Under the pieces are notes generated by a model. The model did no database searches. It saw only the letters and a program-made list of their open reading frames with translations, and was not told where the DNA came from. A DNA stretch of 64,000 nucleotides, taken from assembly GCF_002786325.1 (NCBI RefSeq), contig NZ_PGTB01000005.1, positions 38,369 to 102,368 on the forward strand, in the 5' to 3' direction. This document shows, one piece after another, positions 19,167-27,895 of this stretch; within the stretch, counting starts at the first letter, position 1, and every line of letters starts with the position of its first letter. Source of the DNA: Pseudooceanicola lipolyticus (GTDB lineage Bacteria; Pseudomonadota; Alphaproteobacteria; Rhodobacterales; Rhodobacteraceae). The translations under genes and the position numbers were made by a program.

Positions 19167-20147
19167 CTATAGCGCGACACCTTCCAGAAGGATTGGCGTG
19201 TCCTTGGGCGGCGCCCAGCGATCGGGCGCGAGCCTGTTGCGGGCCGCCGTCTGGATCGCACGGACCATCACTTCGATTGCCGGTTTGTATTCGGCGTCGT
19301 CCTTGCGGATGATCCCCACCGGGCTGACGCTGTGCGAGGTGTCGATGGCAAGCTCTTTCAACTCGCCCGAAGCGATTTCGCGTGCAAAGACGCCTGCGGG
19401 AACCACGCTGATTGCATTGGTTTCCAGCAGGAAGGCCCGGATGAAGGCCGGCGCCATCGAGACGACCCGGTCGGGGATGTCATCGACCAGCCCGATGGAG
19501 GCGATCAGCCGGGCCACATGGGCATTGTCGCTCGGGCTGTTTTCCGGCAGCACCATGTCGTAATTCTTGAGCAGCGAGATGTCGCAGGGATGCGCGTCGG
19601 CCAGCGGATGTCCGGATCGGACGACGAAAATGAACGGCTCCACATAAAGATGTTCGAAGCTCATGCCGACCATCTCGTCGAGGGCGGGCATGTGGCCGAC
19701 GACAAGGTCGATGGTGTCTTCCTGCAGCTTCTCGACCAGATACCGCAACGGCCCGGTCGAGATCTTGACGATGGCGGTCTGGACTTCACGTTGCACCAGG
19801 TTGACCGCGGCCGGCAAGAGACCGGTCTCGCTGGAGGGCATGGCCCCGACATGGACATGCCATTCAAGCCGGGAATGGGCCGCCATCACCGTATCGACCG
19901 CGCGGTCGAGCTCCATCAGGCAGGCGGCCGCGCGCGGCATGAAAACCTCGCCCTGAATCGTCAGCTTGGCGCCGCCCCGGCCCCGTTCGATCAGGCGGGT
20001 TCCAAGAATACTTTCCAGTTCTTTCAAGGTCTTGGTGACGGCTGGCTGGCTCAGGGACAGCACTTCGGAGGCGGCGCTGATGCCACCGGAGCGGAACACC
20101 GCCATGAAACACCTGAGGTGCCGAAGTTTAAGGCGATTGGCAGCCAT
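19167..20147 (-). CDS. LysR-type transcriptional regulator (PcaQ/GbpR-like)
   Basis: A 326-residue regulator. The winged helix-turn-helix is at residues 5-65 (LKLRHLRCFMAVFRSGG, then AASEVLSLSQPAVTKTLKELE), and an effector-binding domain follows. The HTH wording is close to the PcaQ/GbpR branch, which senses catabolic intermediates. It is divergent from a TRAP binding-protein gene, and the shared 102-bp intergenic region holds the palindrome ATTACC-N9-GGTAAT just before its own start. Four promoters of the island carry related sequences, so this is the best candidate for the island's activator. The effector is unknown. Confidence 0.92.
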   Translation of the reverse strand: MAANRLKLRHLRCFMAVFRSGGISAASEVLSLSQPAVTKTLKELESILGTRLIERGRGGAKLTIQGEVFMPRAAACLMELDRAVDTVMAAHSRLEWHVHVGAMPSSETGLLPAAVNLVQREVQTAIVKISTGPLRYLVEKLQEDTIDLVVGHMPALDEMVGMSFEHLYVEPFIFVVRSGHPLADAHPCDISLLKNYDMVLPENSPSDNAHVARLIASIGLVDDIPDRVVSMAPAFIRAFLLETNAISVVPAGVFAREIASGELKELAIDTSHSVSPVGIIRKDDAEYKPAIEVMVRAIQTAARNRLAPDRWAPPKDTPILLEGVAL

Positions 20148-20150
20148 TAT

Positions 20151-20171
20151 ATTACCTTTTATATAGGTAAT
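20151..20171 (-). promoter_or_regulatory. Palindrome over the LysR gene's ribosome-binding region
   Basis: ATTACC (20151-20156) and GGTAAT (20166-20171) form a dyad with a 9-bp centre. It begins 3 bp upstream of the regulator's ATG (20147 on the minus strand), so occupancy could block its own expression. The same sequence supplies the upstream block of copy D for the divergent TRAP gene. Confidence 0.55.
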
Positions 20172-20200
20172 TCCTAAATATTTTCATGTTACATAAAAAA
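20151..20200 (+). promoter_or_regulatory. Shared TRAP promoter motif, copy D
   Basis: ATTACCTTT starts at 20151 and TTCATGTTACATAAAAAA fills 20183-20200, 32 bp downstream start to start, one more than in the other copies. The match in the right half (CATAAAAA against CATAACGA) is weaker. It lies about 50 bp before the ATG at 20250. Confidence 0.5.
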
Positions 20201-20249
20201 ATCACTAATCTATTGTTGTGTCAAGCAGCACAACATTGGGAGGAGAACA

Positions 20250-21389
20250 ATGGCACTGCGATCACTACTCACGGCTATTTCCATTGCGGCGGTAGGTCTG
20301 CCCGCAACGGTCGTTGTGGCCAAGGATCTGACACTGGCGGTGGGGGTCGGGCCGAAAAACTCGATCACCCACACGATGCAGGGCTTTGCCGATTACATGG
20401 CCGAGCACACCGACATCAATATCAAGGTCTATCCGCTATCCCTGTTGAACCTGAAGGAGACCCCTCCGGGCCTGCGCGACGGTCTGGCTGATATCGGTTT
20501 CGTTCTCACACCCTACTATCCGGCCGAGTTTTCCGAAACCAACCTGGCCGCCAATCTCGGCATGCTTTCCACCGCTGGCGTGCAGGTGGACAGCCCCGGC
20601 GCCGCGATCGCCGGGGCGCTTTCGGAATATGTGTTCAACTGCGAGGAATGCCTCGCCGAATTCAAGGACGAGAACCAAGTCTATCTCGGCAGCGGCATCG
20701 GGTCGACCTACATGATGCTGTGCACCTCGCCGGTGCAGACGATGGAGGACATCAAGGGCAAGAAGTTCCGCTCTGGAGCCGACAACTTTTCGCGTTGGGC
20801 AGAGCATTTCGGCGGGATTGCCGTGTCGCTGCCGGGCAACGATCAGTACGAGGCCATGTCGCAAGGCGTCATCGACTGCACGATGGCATCGGCGACCGAA
20901 CTGACCAACTATTCGCTCTTCGACGTGACCAAGTCGGTCACTGTGGGCATTCCCGGCGGCAACTTTGCCGGGGTGGCGACCAATAACTTCAACAGCGATG
21001 TCTGGAAAAGCCTGACCGACGACGAGCGCAAGGCCGCCTTGATGGCGTCTGCCCGTTCGGCGGCGGACCTGACCTGGCGGTATTACATGGACTCGCAGCG
21101 CGACCTCGAGGCCGCCCCCGGCAAGGGCATCCAGGTGATCGAACCCGCCGCGGATGTTAAGGCCGAGTCCGATGCCTTCGTCATGGCCGATCTCAAGGTG
21201 ATCGAGGATCAGTTTACCACGGGCTACGGCCTCAGCGACGTGGGGCCGAAGATCGCCGAATTCAGCCGGCTTGTCGACAAGTGGAAGACGCTGACCGCCG
21301 AGATCGGCGGCGACCAGGAAGCGCTTGCAAAAGTATACTGGGACGAGGTGTTTTCGAAAGTCGATCCGTCAACTTACGGCATGAACTGA
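20250..21389 (+). CDS. TRAP substrate-binding protein 2, DctP type, orphan
   Basis: A 379-residue periplasmic receptor with a signal peptide ending ATVVVA before KDLTLA. It aligns along its length with the proteins encoded at 13319 and 25082, including GKKFRSGADNFSRWAEHFGG and the four cysteines (FNCEEC, MLCTS, IDCTM). GGGAGGAG precedes the ATG. A strong intrinsic terminator follows and no permease genes are adjacent, so the protein must use permease subunits encoded elsewhere, perhaps the DctQM pair of this island. A different ligand range from its paralogues is a reasonable guess. Confidence 0.92.
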   Translation: MALRSLLTAISIAAVGLPATVVVAKDLTLAVGVGPKNSITHTMQGFADYMAEHTDINIKVYPLSLLNLKETPPGLRDGLADIGFVLTPYYPAEFSETNLAANLGMLSTAGVQVDSPGAAIAGALSEYVFNCEECLAEFKDENQVYLGSGIGSTYMMLCTSPVQTMEDIKGKKFRSGADNFSRWAEHFGGIAVSLPGNDQYEAMSQGVIDCTMASATELTNYSLFDVTKSVTVGIPGGNFAGVATNNFNSDVWKSLTDDERKAALMASARSAADLTWRYYMDSQRDLEAAPGKGIQVIEPAADVKAESDAFVMADLKVIEDQFTTGYGLSDVGPKIAEFSRLVDKWKTLTAEIGGDQEALAKVYWDEVFSKVDPSTYGMN

Positions 21390-21426
21390 TCGGAACGGCG
21401 ACAGAGCTCCGGACAAGGATCCGGCA

Positions 21427-21460
21427 GGCCGACCGCAGCGTGCTGCGGTCGGCCTTTTTT
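21427..21460 (+). terminator. Rho-independent terminator after TRAP receptor 2
   Basis: GGCCGACCGCAG (21427-21438) pairs perfectly with CTGCGGTCGGCC (21443-21454) around a 4-nt loop, followed by six T (21455-21460). It is the clearest terminator in the window and isolates this receptor gene as a single transcription unit. Confidence 0.92.
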
Positions 21461-21560
21461 GTTTCGTGGCCAGCAGGGGTGCCGAGAGCAACGGGCGGCA
21501 GCCGAGTTCCGCCGCACGGGAAAGTCGACTGACGGCGGGTTGAGATCTTTCCCCGAACCG

Positions 21561-21599
21561 GTTGCCGGCCTGTACGAGGCCCGAATGGCAGGGAATACG
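21561..21599 (+). repeat. Structured leader element, copy 2
   Basis: This stretch matches 15860-15898, including CGGCCTGTACG and the following CCGAA and GGCAGG blocks. Pairing of TGCC/GGCA and GGCC/GGCC is possible with a 5-nt bulge. It lies upstream of the aldehyde dehydrogenase gene. Confidence 0.45.
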
Positions 21600-21621
21600 T
21601 GACCGCGAATTGTCAGATTTA

Positions 21622-21638
21622 CATAACGGGTCGTTATG
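21622..21638 (+). promoter_or_regulatory. CATAACG-GGT-CGTTATG palindrome
   Basis: The two 7-bp arms are perfect inverted repeats and contain a T-N11-A core, the general LysR-site form. The half-site CATAACG is the one found in shared motif copies B and C. It lies about 85 bp before the aldehyde dehydrogenase start, so that gene may belong to the same regulon. Confidence 0.55.
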
Positions 21639-21720
21639 CGGCTTCTACGTTAAATCAATTGATGAAAGCATGCCTAAGTTGCTATTTTTTAAGCGATTTC
21701 CACAAGAAAATGGCAAGCAT

Positions 21721-23157
21721 ATGTTGGACTACCCGGACCTCAAACTGCTGATCAACGGGGAGTGGCGGACAACCTCCGAAACCAACCCTGTGGTAAACCC
21801 CGTGGACGAGTCGGTGATCGGCAGCACACCCGTCGCGAGCAAGTCGGACATGGATGATGCCCTGGCCGCCGCCGAAGCCGGTTTCAAAGTTTGGAGCCGC
21901 ACCCCGGCCGGCGCGCGCGCCGACGTGCTGATGCGTGCGGCAGATATCATCCGCGAACGTGTGGACGAGATCGCTCTCAGCAACACCTTGGATATGGGAA
22001 AACCGCTGGGCGACAGCCGCGCCGAGGTGCTGCGCTGTGGCAAGATCCTGGAATGGGATGCCGCGGAATCGCTGCGATTGTACGGGCGTGTGATCGAAGG
22101 GCCGGAGGGGTATCGCAACACCGTCTTGCGTCGGCCGATCGGGCCGGTGGTGGCGTTTTCGACCTGGAATTTCCCGGTCAGCACCGCGATGCGCAAGATC
22201 GCCTCGGCGCTGGCCGCCGGCTGTTCGCTGATCCTGAAGGCACCGGAAGACACGCCTTCGGGGGCATTCCAGGTGGCGCGCGTGTTCCAGGAGGCCGGGC
22301 TTCCCGACGGCGTGCTCAACCTGCTCTACGGGGTGCCCGAGGACGTTTCGGCCTACCTGATCCCGCAGGACAGCGTTCGTCTTGTTACCTTCACCGGATC
22401 CACCGCTGTGGGCCATCTGCTCAACAAGATGGCTGCCGACCACATGAAGCCGGTGCTGATGGAACTCGGCGGCCATGCGCCAGTGCTCGTCTGCGACGAT
22501 GTCGACCCGGTACGGGTGGCCGAGCTCGGCGCCGCGCGCAAATATCGCAATTCAGGCCAGGTCTGTACCTCGCCGACCCGCTTCTACGTCGCGGAAGGCC
22601 ATATCGACAGCTTCACCGAAAGCTTTTTGGCCAAGGCCAGATCGGTCAGGGTGGGCAGCGGGCTGGATACGGGTACCGAGATGGGCCCCCTGGTGCATGC
22701 GCGCCGGGTCGAGGCGATGACCGATCTTGTTACCGATGCACTGGATCATGGCGCCGAGCTGAAGTTGGGCGGTAAGCGCATGGGCAACAAGGGGTTCTTT
22801 TTCGAGCCTACGGTCCTTGCCAATGTCCCCGACAGCGCCCGGATCATGCGGGAAGAGCCCTTCGGGCCGATCGCCATCCTCAACACCATGGCATCGCTTG
22901 ACGACGGGATCGCCAAAGCCAACCAGCTTCCTTTCGGTCTTGCGGCCTATGGGTTCACCAATTCGGCGGCCAATATAGACCGTATGGTCGCCGAGGTGGA
23001 AGCCGGACAGCTTTCGCTCAACACTTTCGACACGTCGCTGCCCGAAACGCCGTTTGGCGGTGTCAAATCCAGCGGCTTTGGCCGCGAGGGCGGGGCGGAA
23101 GGCCTGACCCACTATACCGTGGTGAAGAATGTCGGCCACAAGTCGGTGATTGGCTGA
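21721..23157 (+). CDS. NAD(P)-dependent aldehyde dehydrogenase, succinate-semialdehyde type
   Basis: A 478-residue aldehyde dehydrogenase that should oxidise an aldehyde to a carboxylate. PVVAFSTWNFPVSTAMRKIA and the TGSTAVG segment are cofactor-binding motifs. The general base Glu is in LMELGGHAP, the nucleophile Cys in NSGQVCTSPTRFYV, and the C-terminal part has KSSGFGREGG. I chose the ATG at 21721 because MLDYPDLKLLINGEW begins in register with the family; longer in-frame extensions lack homologous features. The ribosome site is weak. It stands alone between two transcription ends. The natural substrate may be the aldehyde released in the monooxygenase pathway. Confidence 0.88.
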   Translation: MLDYPDLKLLINGEWRTTSETNPVVNPVDESVIGSTPVASKSDMDDALAAAEAGFKVWSRTPAGARADVLMRAADIIRERVDEIALSNTLDMGKPLGDSRAEVLRCGKILEWDAAESLRLYGRVIEGPEGYRNTVLRRPIGPVVAFSTWNFPVSTAMRKIASALAAGCSLILKAPEDTPSGAFQVARVFQEAGLPDGVLNLLYGVPEDVSAYLIPQDSVRLVTFTGSTAVGHLLNKMAADHMKPVLMELGGHAPVLVCDDVDPVRVAELGAARKYRNSGQVCTSPTRFYVAEGHIDSFTESFLAKARSVRVGSGLDTGTEMGPLVHARRVEAMTDLVTDALDHGAELKLGGKRMGNKGFFFEPTVLANVPDSARIMREEPFGPIAILNTMASLDDGIAKANQLPFGLAAYGFTNSAANIDRMVAEVEAGQLSLNTFDTSLPETPFGGVKSSGFGREGGAEGLTHYTVVKNVGHKSVIG

Positions 23158-23166
23158 AACGGCTTA

Positions 23167-23195
23167 CTGCCGCGGGCCATGTGGCGCCGCGGCAG
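23167..23195. terminator. Hairpin between convergent genes
   Basis: CTGCCGCGG (23167-23175) pairs perfectly with CCGCGGCAG (23187-23195). It lies directly after the aldehyde dehydrogenase stop and about 100 bp after the end of the convergent CoA-transferase operon. There is no T tract. Confidence 0.5.
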
Positions 23196-23293
23196 TTCGC
23201 GATCCAGGGCCGGGCGGGATTTGGATCGCGCTGCGAAACCAATCGGGATGTCACCGCTCCGAACACCGCGGCCCGGACGGCGGCACCGCCGGT

Positions 23294-23974
23294 TCAGGGG
23301 GCCGCGAGTTCGCCGACCGATCCATCAATATGCAACTCGGCGCCGGTGACGGCCTGCAGGTCATCGAAAGACAGGGCGCTCAATTTCTCGCGCAGAACGA
23401 AATGCCCGTCTTCGATGTCGATGACGGCGAGCGAGGTGTAGACCCGAGTGACACAGGCCACGCCGGTCAGCGGCATCGAGCAGTGCCGGACAAGTTTCGG
23501 ATCGCCTTTCTTGGTGACGTGATCGGTAACCACCGCCACGCGCTTGGCGCTTTGAACCAGGTCCATCGCCCCACCCACCGCCGGGACCGCGCCCTTGCCG
23601 GTGGACCAGTTGGCTAGGTCGCCATTTTCGGCCACCTGGAACGCACCCAGCACCGCAAGGTCCAGGTGACCGCCGCGCACCATGGCAAAGCTGTTGGCAT
23701 GATCGAAGAAGGCGGCACCGGGGTTCAAAGTGATTGCCTTTTTGCCGGCGTTGATGAGATCCCAGTCCTCTTCACCTGCCGCCGGCGCCCCGCCGAAGCC
23801 CAGCACGCCGTTTTCGGTGTGAAACACGATTTCGCGTCCCGGCACCTGGAATTGCGCAATCTTCTCCGGAAACCCGATACCGAGGTTCACATAGGCACCG
23901 TCTTCGATATCCTGCGCCGCGCGCCAGGCGATCTGGTCGGTCGTCAGTTTGATCTCTTCCAATGCGGTGTTCAT
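23294..23974 (-). CDS. 3-oxoacid CoA-transferase, beta subunit
   Basis: A 226-residue subunit of a family I CoA-transferase, expected to move CoA from succinyl-CoA to a 3-oxo acid such as acetoacetate or 3-oxoadipate. The active-site glutamate lies in HTENGVLGFGGAP, the usual (S/T)ENG motif. Other family features are LVRHCSMPLTG and VTRVYTSLAVIDI. The start at 23974 overlaps the alpha-subunit stop by 4 nt, which rules out the longer frame upstream. The substrate cannot be fixed between Sco- and Pca-type enzymes. Confidence 0.9.
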   Translation of the reverse strand: MNTALEEIKLTTDQIAWRAAQDIEDGAYVNLGIGFPEKIAQFQVPGREIVFHTENGVLGFGGAPAAGEEDWDLINAGKKAITLNPGAAFFDHANSFAMVRGGHLDLAVLGAFQVAENGDLANWSTGKGAVPAVGGAMDLVQSAKRVAVVTDHVTKKGDPKLVRHCSMPLTGVACVTRVYTSLAVIDIEDGHFVLREKLSALSFDDLQAVTGAELHIDGSVGELAAP

Positions 23975-24690
23975 GCCGTGACCTCCGGATAATGTGCCCC
24001 TCGGCGGATCAGAACTTCCTCCTGCTGGGGGTTGGACACTTCGACCACGCCATCGACGAATATGCCCGGAGTGACCACATGTTCGGGGTCGATCCCGCCC
24101 ACCGGTACGATCCGGGTCACCTGCGCGATAGTCCGCTTGGCCGCCATTGCCATCAGCGGGCCGAAATTGCGGGCGGTCATCCGATAGGTCAGGTTGCCCA
24201 TCGGATCGGCGGTTTCGGCCTTGATCAGTGCGAAATCGGCCTTCAGCCAACGCTCTTGCACATAGGTGCGGCCCTCGAATTCCGCCGTTGGCTTGCCTTC
24301 GGCCAATTCGGTGCCATAGGCGGTCGGCGTGTAGAATGCCGGGATGCCGGCGCCCCCCGCGCGGATGCGTTCGGCCAGGGTGCCCTGTGGCACCAGTTCC
24401 AGCTCGATCTTTCCGGCGAGGTAGAGGTCGTGAAACACTTTCGGGTCCGACGAGCGCGGAAAGGTGCAGATCATCTTGGCAACGATGCCATGCTCGATCA
24501 GTGCGGCAATCCCCACATGTCCGGTCCCGGCGTTGTTGTTCACAACCGTCAGGTTGCGCGGTCGGTGGTCGATCAGAGCGTGAATCAGTTCCACCGGCGA
24601 GCCGGCGCCGCCGAAACCGCCAATCATGACGGTGGCGCCATCTGGAATGTCCGCAACAGCTGTTGTGATATCCGGTATCGTCTTGTCCAC
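23971..24690 (-). CDS. 3-oxoacid CoA-transferase, alpha subunit
   Basis: A 239-residue partner of the beta subunit. The N-terminal GATVMIGGFGGAGSPVELI is the coenzyme-binding glycine motif of this family, followed by TVVNNNAGTGHVGI and ELVPQGTLAERIRAGGAGIPAFYTPTAYGT. I chose the GTG at 24690 because GGGAGG lies 8 nt upstream on the minus strand, while the longer frame to 24789 adds residues unlike the family. It is the first gene of the two-gene operon and is divergent from the third TRAP receptor gene. Confidence 0.9.
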   Translation of the reverse strand: MDKTIPDITTAVADIPDGATVMIGGFGGAGSPVELIHALIDHRPRNLTVVNNNAGTGHVGIAALIEHGIVAKMICTFPRSSDPKVFHDLYLAGKIELELVPQGTLAERIRAGGAGIPAFYTPTAYGTELAEGKPTAEFEGRTYVQERWLKADFALIKAETADPMGNLTYRMTARNFGPLMAMAAKRTIAQVTRIVPVGGIDPEHVVTPGIFVDGVVEVSNPQQEEVLIRRGAHYPEVTA

Positions 24691-25081
24691 GTCTCGCGCC
24701 TCCCTCGTGGTTTCCGCTTTGCTTCGGTCAGCCGTGGCGGCAAGGCAAGAAAATTGTTTGGATATTGATATTTGTTCAAATAGTGACATTCACGACGCGC
24801 ATGTTGAACAAGACCGGCCCCGGCGACTCTTGCGGCAGGGGACAGGGTTTCACCGCTGTTGCCGGGCAGTCTGTTTGCCTGCCAAGCTATTGTCTGGGCC
24901 CACAATGCCGCGCCGCCGTCCTGCGTGTCCCGGCTTGTCTGACCGGTTTCCGGGGGCGGACGACGCACCGGACCTGGCTATTACTTTTGGTATAAGTTTT
25001 AAGCCGCGAATTCATTTTTCATAACGAGGCCGGCAAGCAATCATCTCCGACAGGTTCACGCTCGATTTAGGAGGAGATCGA
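24691..25081. other. 391-bp divergent intergenic region
   Basis: It lies between the CoA-transferase operon (minus) and TRAP receptor 3 (plus). The only convincing elements are shared promoter motif copy C (24980-25028) and the ribosome site GGAGGAG before 25082. Short open frames here show no family resemblance. Confidence 0.6.
24980..25028 (+). promoter_or_regulatory. Shared TRAP promoter motif, copy C
   Basis: ATTACTTTT starts at 24980 and TTCATTTTTCATAACGAG fills 25011-25028, exactly 31 bp downstream start to start as in copies A and B. It lies about 55 bp before the ATG at 25082. The surrounding sequence is unrelated between copies, which points to selection on the motif. Confidence 0.6.
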
Positions 25082-26230
25082 ATGAAGCTGGCGCCTTTGC
25101 TGAAGGTTTCGACAACTTTATTGGCCGTTTTTGCCGCTGCCTGGGGCAGTACGGCACAGGCCAAAACCCTAACGGCGGCGATCGGAATGGGGCCGAAGAA
25201 CTCGTCCGTCGTCGCCTATGAGTCCTTTGCCGACTATGTCGCGGCGCATACGGATCTAAAGATCAAGGTCTATCCGATGTCGCTGCTCAGCATGAAGGAA
25301 ACCCCGCAGGGCATCCGCGACGGTCTTGCCGATCTCGGTTTCGTGGTGCCGGTGTATTTTCCGGCCGAGTACAAAGAGAGCAATCTGGTTGCCAATCTCT
25401 CGATGCTTTCCACTTCGGGCACCAAGGTGAAAAGCCCGGGCGCTGCGCTGGCCGGGGCGATGACCGAGTATATTTTCAACTGCGCAGAATGCATGGAGGA
25501 GTATCGCAGTCAGGGCCAGGTTTATCTAGGCAGCGTGTCCAGCAATGGGTATGACGTGCTTTGCACCAAGCCGATCAGCACGATTGACGATCTCAAGGGA
25601 TCCAAGATGCGTTCGCCCGGCGGAAACTATTCGCGTTGGGCCGAAAGCCTGGGTGCCATCGGTGTTTCGATGCCGGCCGGCGACACCTACGAAGCGCTGA
25701 GCCAGGGGGTGATCGACTGCCATATGGGATCGGTGAGTGACCTGACCAACAATTCGCTTGTCGACGTCACCAAATATGTGACCTTCGGGGTGCCAGGTGG
25801 TGCATTTGCCGGGGTGGCCACCAGCAATTTCAATGTCGGAGTCTGGCAGGATCTGACCGAACAAGAGCGAGCGGTGATCCTGCGCGGCGCCGCACGGATG
25901 CAGGCGGAAATGACGCTCGGCTATTATGATCTTGCGATGAAGGATGCGGCGGATGCACCGGCTGCGGGTATCGAGATTGTCGAAGCGTCGGCCGAACTTG
26001 TGGACGCAACAGACGCCTTTGTGAAAGCCGACCTCGCGGTGATCGCCTCCCATTTTGCCGAGGACTACGGTGTTGACAACGTCGACGCAAAGATCGCCGA
26101 GATGGTCCGCCTCGTCGAAAAATGGAAAGGTCTGACGGCAGATCTGTCCGGCGACCGAGAGGGCCTGGAACAGGTCTACTGGGATGAAATCTTCTCCCGG
26201 CTCGACCCGGCCACCTTTGGCGTGGAGTAG
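25082..26230 (+). CDS. TRAP substrate-binding protein 3, DctP type, orphan
   Basis: A 382-residue periplasmic receptor with a signal peptide ending STAQA before KTLTAA. It is a close paralogue of the proteins encoded at 13319 and 20250: GSKMRSPGGNYSRWAESLGA, four shared cysteines (FNCAEC, VLCTK, IDCHM), and a C-terminus reading FSRLDPATFGVE. GGAGGAG precedes the ATG. A hairpin (26250-26287) follows and no permease gene is adjacent. With one scattered DctQM set nearby, it probably shares that permease. Confidence 0.92.
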   Translation: MKLAPLLKVSTTLLAVFAAAWGSTAQAKTLTAAIGMGPKNSSVVAYESFADYVAAHTDLKIKVYPMSLLSMKETPQGIRDGLADLGFVVPVYFPAEYKESNLVANLSMLSTSGTKVKSPGAALAGAMTEYIFNCAECMEEYRSQGQVYLGSVSSNGYDVLCTKPISTIDDLKGSKMRSPGGNYSRWAESLGAIGVSMPAGDTYEALSQGVIDCHMGSVSDLTNNSLVDVTKYVTFGVPGGAFAGVATSNFNVGVWQDLTEQERAVILRGAARMQAEMTLGYYDLAMKDAADAPAAGIEIVEASAELVDATDAFVKADLAVIASHFAEDYGVDNVDAKIAEMVRLVEKWKGLTADLSGDREGLEQVYWDEIFSRLDPATFGVE

Positions 26231-26249
26231 GATTCCTGCAATGACCTTC

Positions 26250-26287
26250 TGCACCACCGGCGCCGCCACACAGGCACTGGTGGTGCA
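26250..26287 (+). terminator. Hairpin after TRAP receptor 3
   Basis: TGCACCACC (26250-26258) pairs perfectly with GGTGGTGCA (26279-26287) across a 20-nt loop that can fold further. No T tract follows. The position 20 bp after the stop suggests termination or mRNA stabilisation. Confidence 0.5.
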
Positions 26288-26489
26288 AACGCCTTCGCAG
26301 CACCCTGTCGCGCATCATCTGCACGCGCCCAGCCGCTCCCATGGTGATCGAAAGGAGCCTGCGCCGCTGTCCCAGTCGGGATGGTGGCGACGGTATTTTA
26401 CACTGATCTGGAGTTTGGCCGGGCCTGGGTGGCCGGCGTTTCAATCTGGAATATCATTGGCGCGCCCTTAGGGCGGAAAAAGTGATGGA

Positions 26490-27002
26490 TTAGAGATAGG
26501 TTGTCGGAATGGCGGTTGTGAATTTCAACTCTTCCATCGAGATCATCGAGTTGACCTGGCTGAATTCAAGTTTCTGAATCATCTGTTTGTAAACGGCGTC
26601 ATAGGTGGCCATGTCCGGCACCACGACCTTCAAGATGTAATCCACCGTCCCGGTCAGGCGGTAGGCCTCGACCACTTCGGGGATTTCATCGATCAGTTCG
26701 CGAAACCGGTTCAGCCAGTCGATCACATGGTGCGAGGTGCTGACGCCGATGAAGACGGTCAGAGGCACATTGGCACGTGTCTGGTCGACGAGGGCGACCC
26801 GTTTCTTGATCACCCCCGCCTCTTCCATCCGTTTGATCCGCCGCCAGCACGGGTTGGTTGACAGGCCCACAGCTTCGGAAATCGCCTGAATCGGCGTGTC
26901 GCTGTCATCTTGCAGCATCTGCAGAATCTGCCGATCTGTCTCGTCGAAAGTAATGCTTTCAATCGGTTTCGTGCCGGTTTTGCGGGGACGTGGCTCGGTC
27001 AT
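26490..27002 (-). CDS. Lrp/AsnC-family transcriptional regulator
   Basis: A 170-residue regulator with an N-terminal helix-turn-helix (ILQMLQDDSDTPIQAISEAVGLSTNPCWRRIKRMEEAGVI) and a RAM/AsnC ligand domain in the C-terminal half (AYRLTGTVDYILKVVVPDMATYD). The start at 27002 overlaps the VOC stop by 4 nt (ATGA); the longer upstream frame is not needed. It is the last gene of an SDR-VOC-Lrp operon, divergent from the peptide-type ABC operon, and is the obvious candidate regulator of both. Lrp proteins usually sense amino acids, which fits the amino-acid-like enzymes of that operon. Confidence 0.9.
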   Translation of the reverse strand: MTEPRPRKTGTKPIESITFDETDRQILQMLQDDSDTPIQAISEAVGLSTNPCWRRIKRMEEAGVIKKRVALVDQTRANVPLTVFIGVSTSHHVIDWLNRFRELIDEIPEVVEAYRLTGTVDYILKVVVPDMATYDAVYKQMIQKLEFSQVNSMISMEELKFTTAIPTTYL

Positions 27003-27859
27003 TCGTGAACAAACTCCACAAGCACGCCGGCTGCAAATTCCGGCCCGACGGCAAGGCCCGAGGCGGATTCGCTGGCGTCTATTCCCGCGCTGGAAAGGCA
27101 TTTTTTCACAGCCTCCAGATCGCGCACCTTGACGCGCAAGGCCGTAAAGGCGCCCTTCGTGGTCGCCGAAAGGTCAAGACCGGGATAGAGCGTCGCCATC
27201 CGTGCCGGCGTGGCGAGGATAAGCGGGGCAGAGTTCGGCCCGGTTGCGATCGTGGTCAGCCCGTCTTCGGTGCTGACCGATCCTTCGGCCCACAGACGCT
27301 GAAAGCGCAGGGCATCCGCTTCCGGGGTTTCCGAAATCGCAAGGACCGCACCAAGGCCGCAGGCAGTGTTTGCATGGTCCAGAAGTTCTGGGATCCAGAC
27401 GGTGTCGCGGGTCTTGTGCTGGCACATGAAGACCATGCCAAGCGGGGTGTCATCCGGGGTGAAACTGACGGTGGAGAAGGCCGCGGTGCCTTCGGATCCA
27501 TCAGGCAGCGGAACCGGGCGGGAAAAGCTGCCCAGCCCCTGCGTGGCGATGCCAAGCTCGGCAAGCGCCTCGGCGGCAGCTTCGGCATTGTCGATCCGGC
27601 AGGCGATGGCATGCAGCCCCTGTCCCATCGTCGCCAGGGTGGACCGGCGCGAGGCATTCAATTCGGTCGGCTTCAAAATCCCCAACAGCTCGAAATAGTC
27701 CTGCGGGAACATGATGGTATAATTGGCGGTGCCTTTCGTGGCCGAATGCAAGCCGCGGGGTGACAGGGTAAAGCCAAGCGCCGCGTATTGTGCAGCGGCG
27801 GCGTCGAGGTCGTTCACGAGGGCAAAGCAATGGTCAATGCCTTTGACAGGGTGGCTCAC
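26999..27859 (-). CDS. VOC (glyoxalase-like) family protein
   Basis: A 286-residue protein with two betaalphabetabetabeta halves. It begins GIDHCFALVNDLDAAAAQYAALGFTLSPRG, the typical start of a vicinal-oxygen-chelate module, and the segment GLHAIACRIDNAEAAAEAL opens the next. His10 and a later Glu (YFELLG) could be metal ligands. It overlaps the Lrp gene by 4 nt and follows the SDR gene by 36 bp. The length and layout resemble proteins annotated as glyoxalase-like domain proteins. The reaction is not predictable. Confidence 0.85.
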   Translation of the reverse strand: MSHPVKGIDHCFALVNDLDAAAAQYAALGFTLSPRGLHSATKGTANYTIMFPQDYFELLGILKPTELNASRRSTLATMGQGLHAIACRIDNAEAAAEALAELGIATQGLGSFSRPVPLPDGSEGTAAFSTVSFTPDDTPLGMVFMCQHKTRDTVWIPELLDHANTACGLGAVLAISETPEADALRFQRLWAEGSVSTEDGLTTIATGPNSAPLILATPARMATLYPGLDLSATTKGAFTALRVKVRDLEAVKKCLSSAGIDASESASGLAVGPEFAAGVLVEFVHE

Positions 27860-27895
27860 GTTCTTGTCTCCAATGAAATTGTGCGATTTGTGCGT

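Noticed and set aside
21562-21720. 53-residue N-terminal extension of the aldehyde dehydrogenase
   Set aside because: It would cover the structured element and the palindrome, and the family begins near MLDYPDLKLLINGEW; the extension shows no targeting or domain signal.
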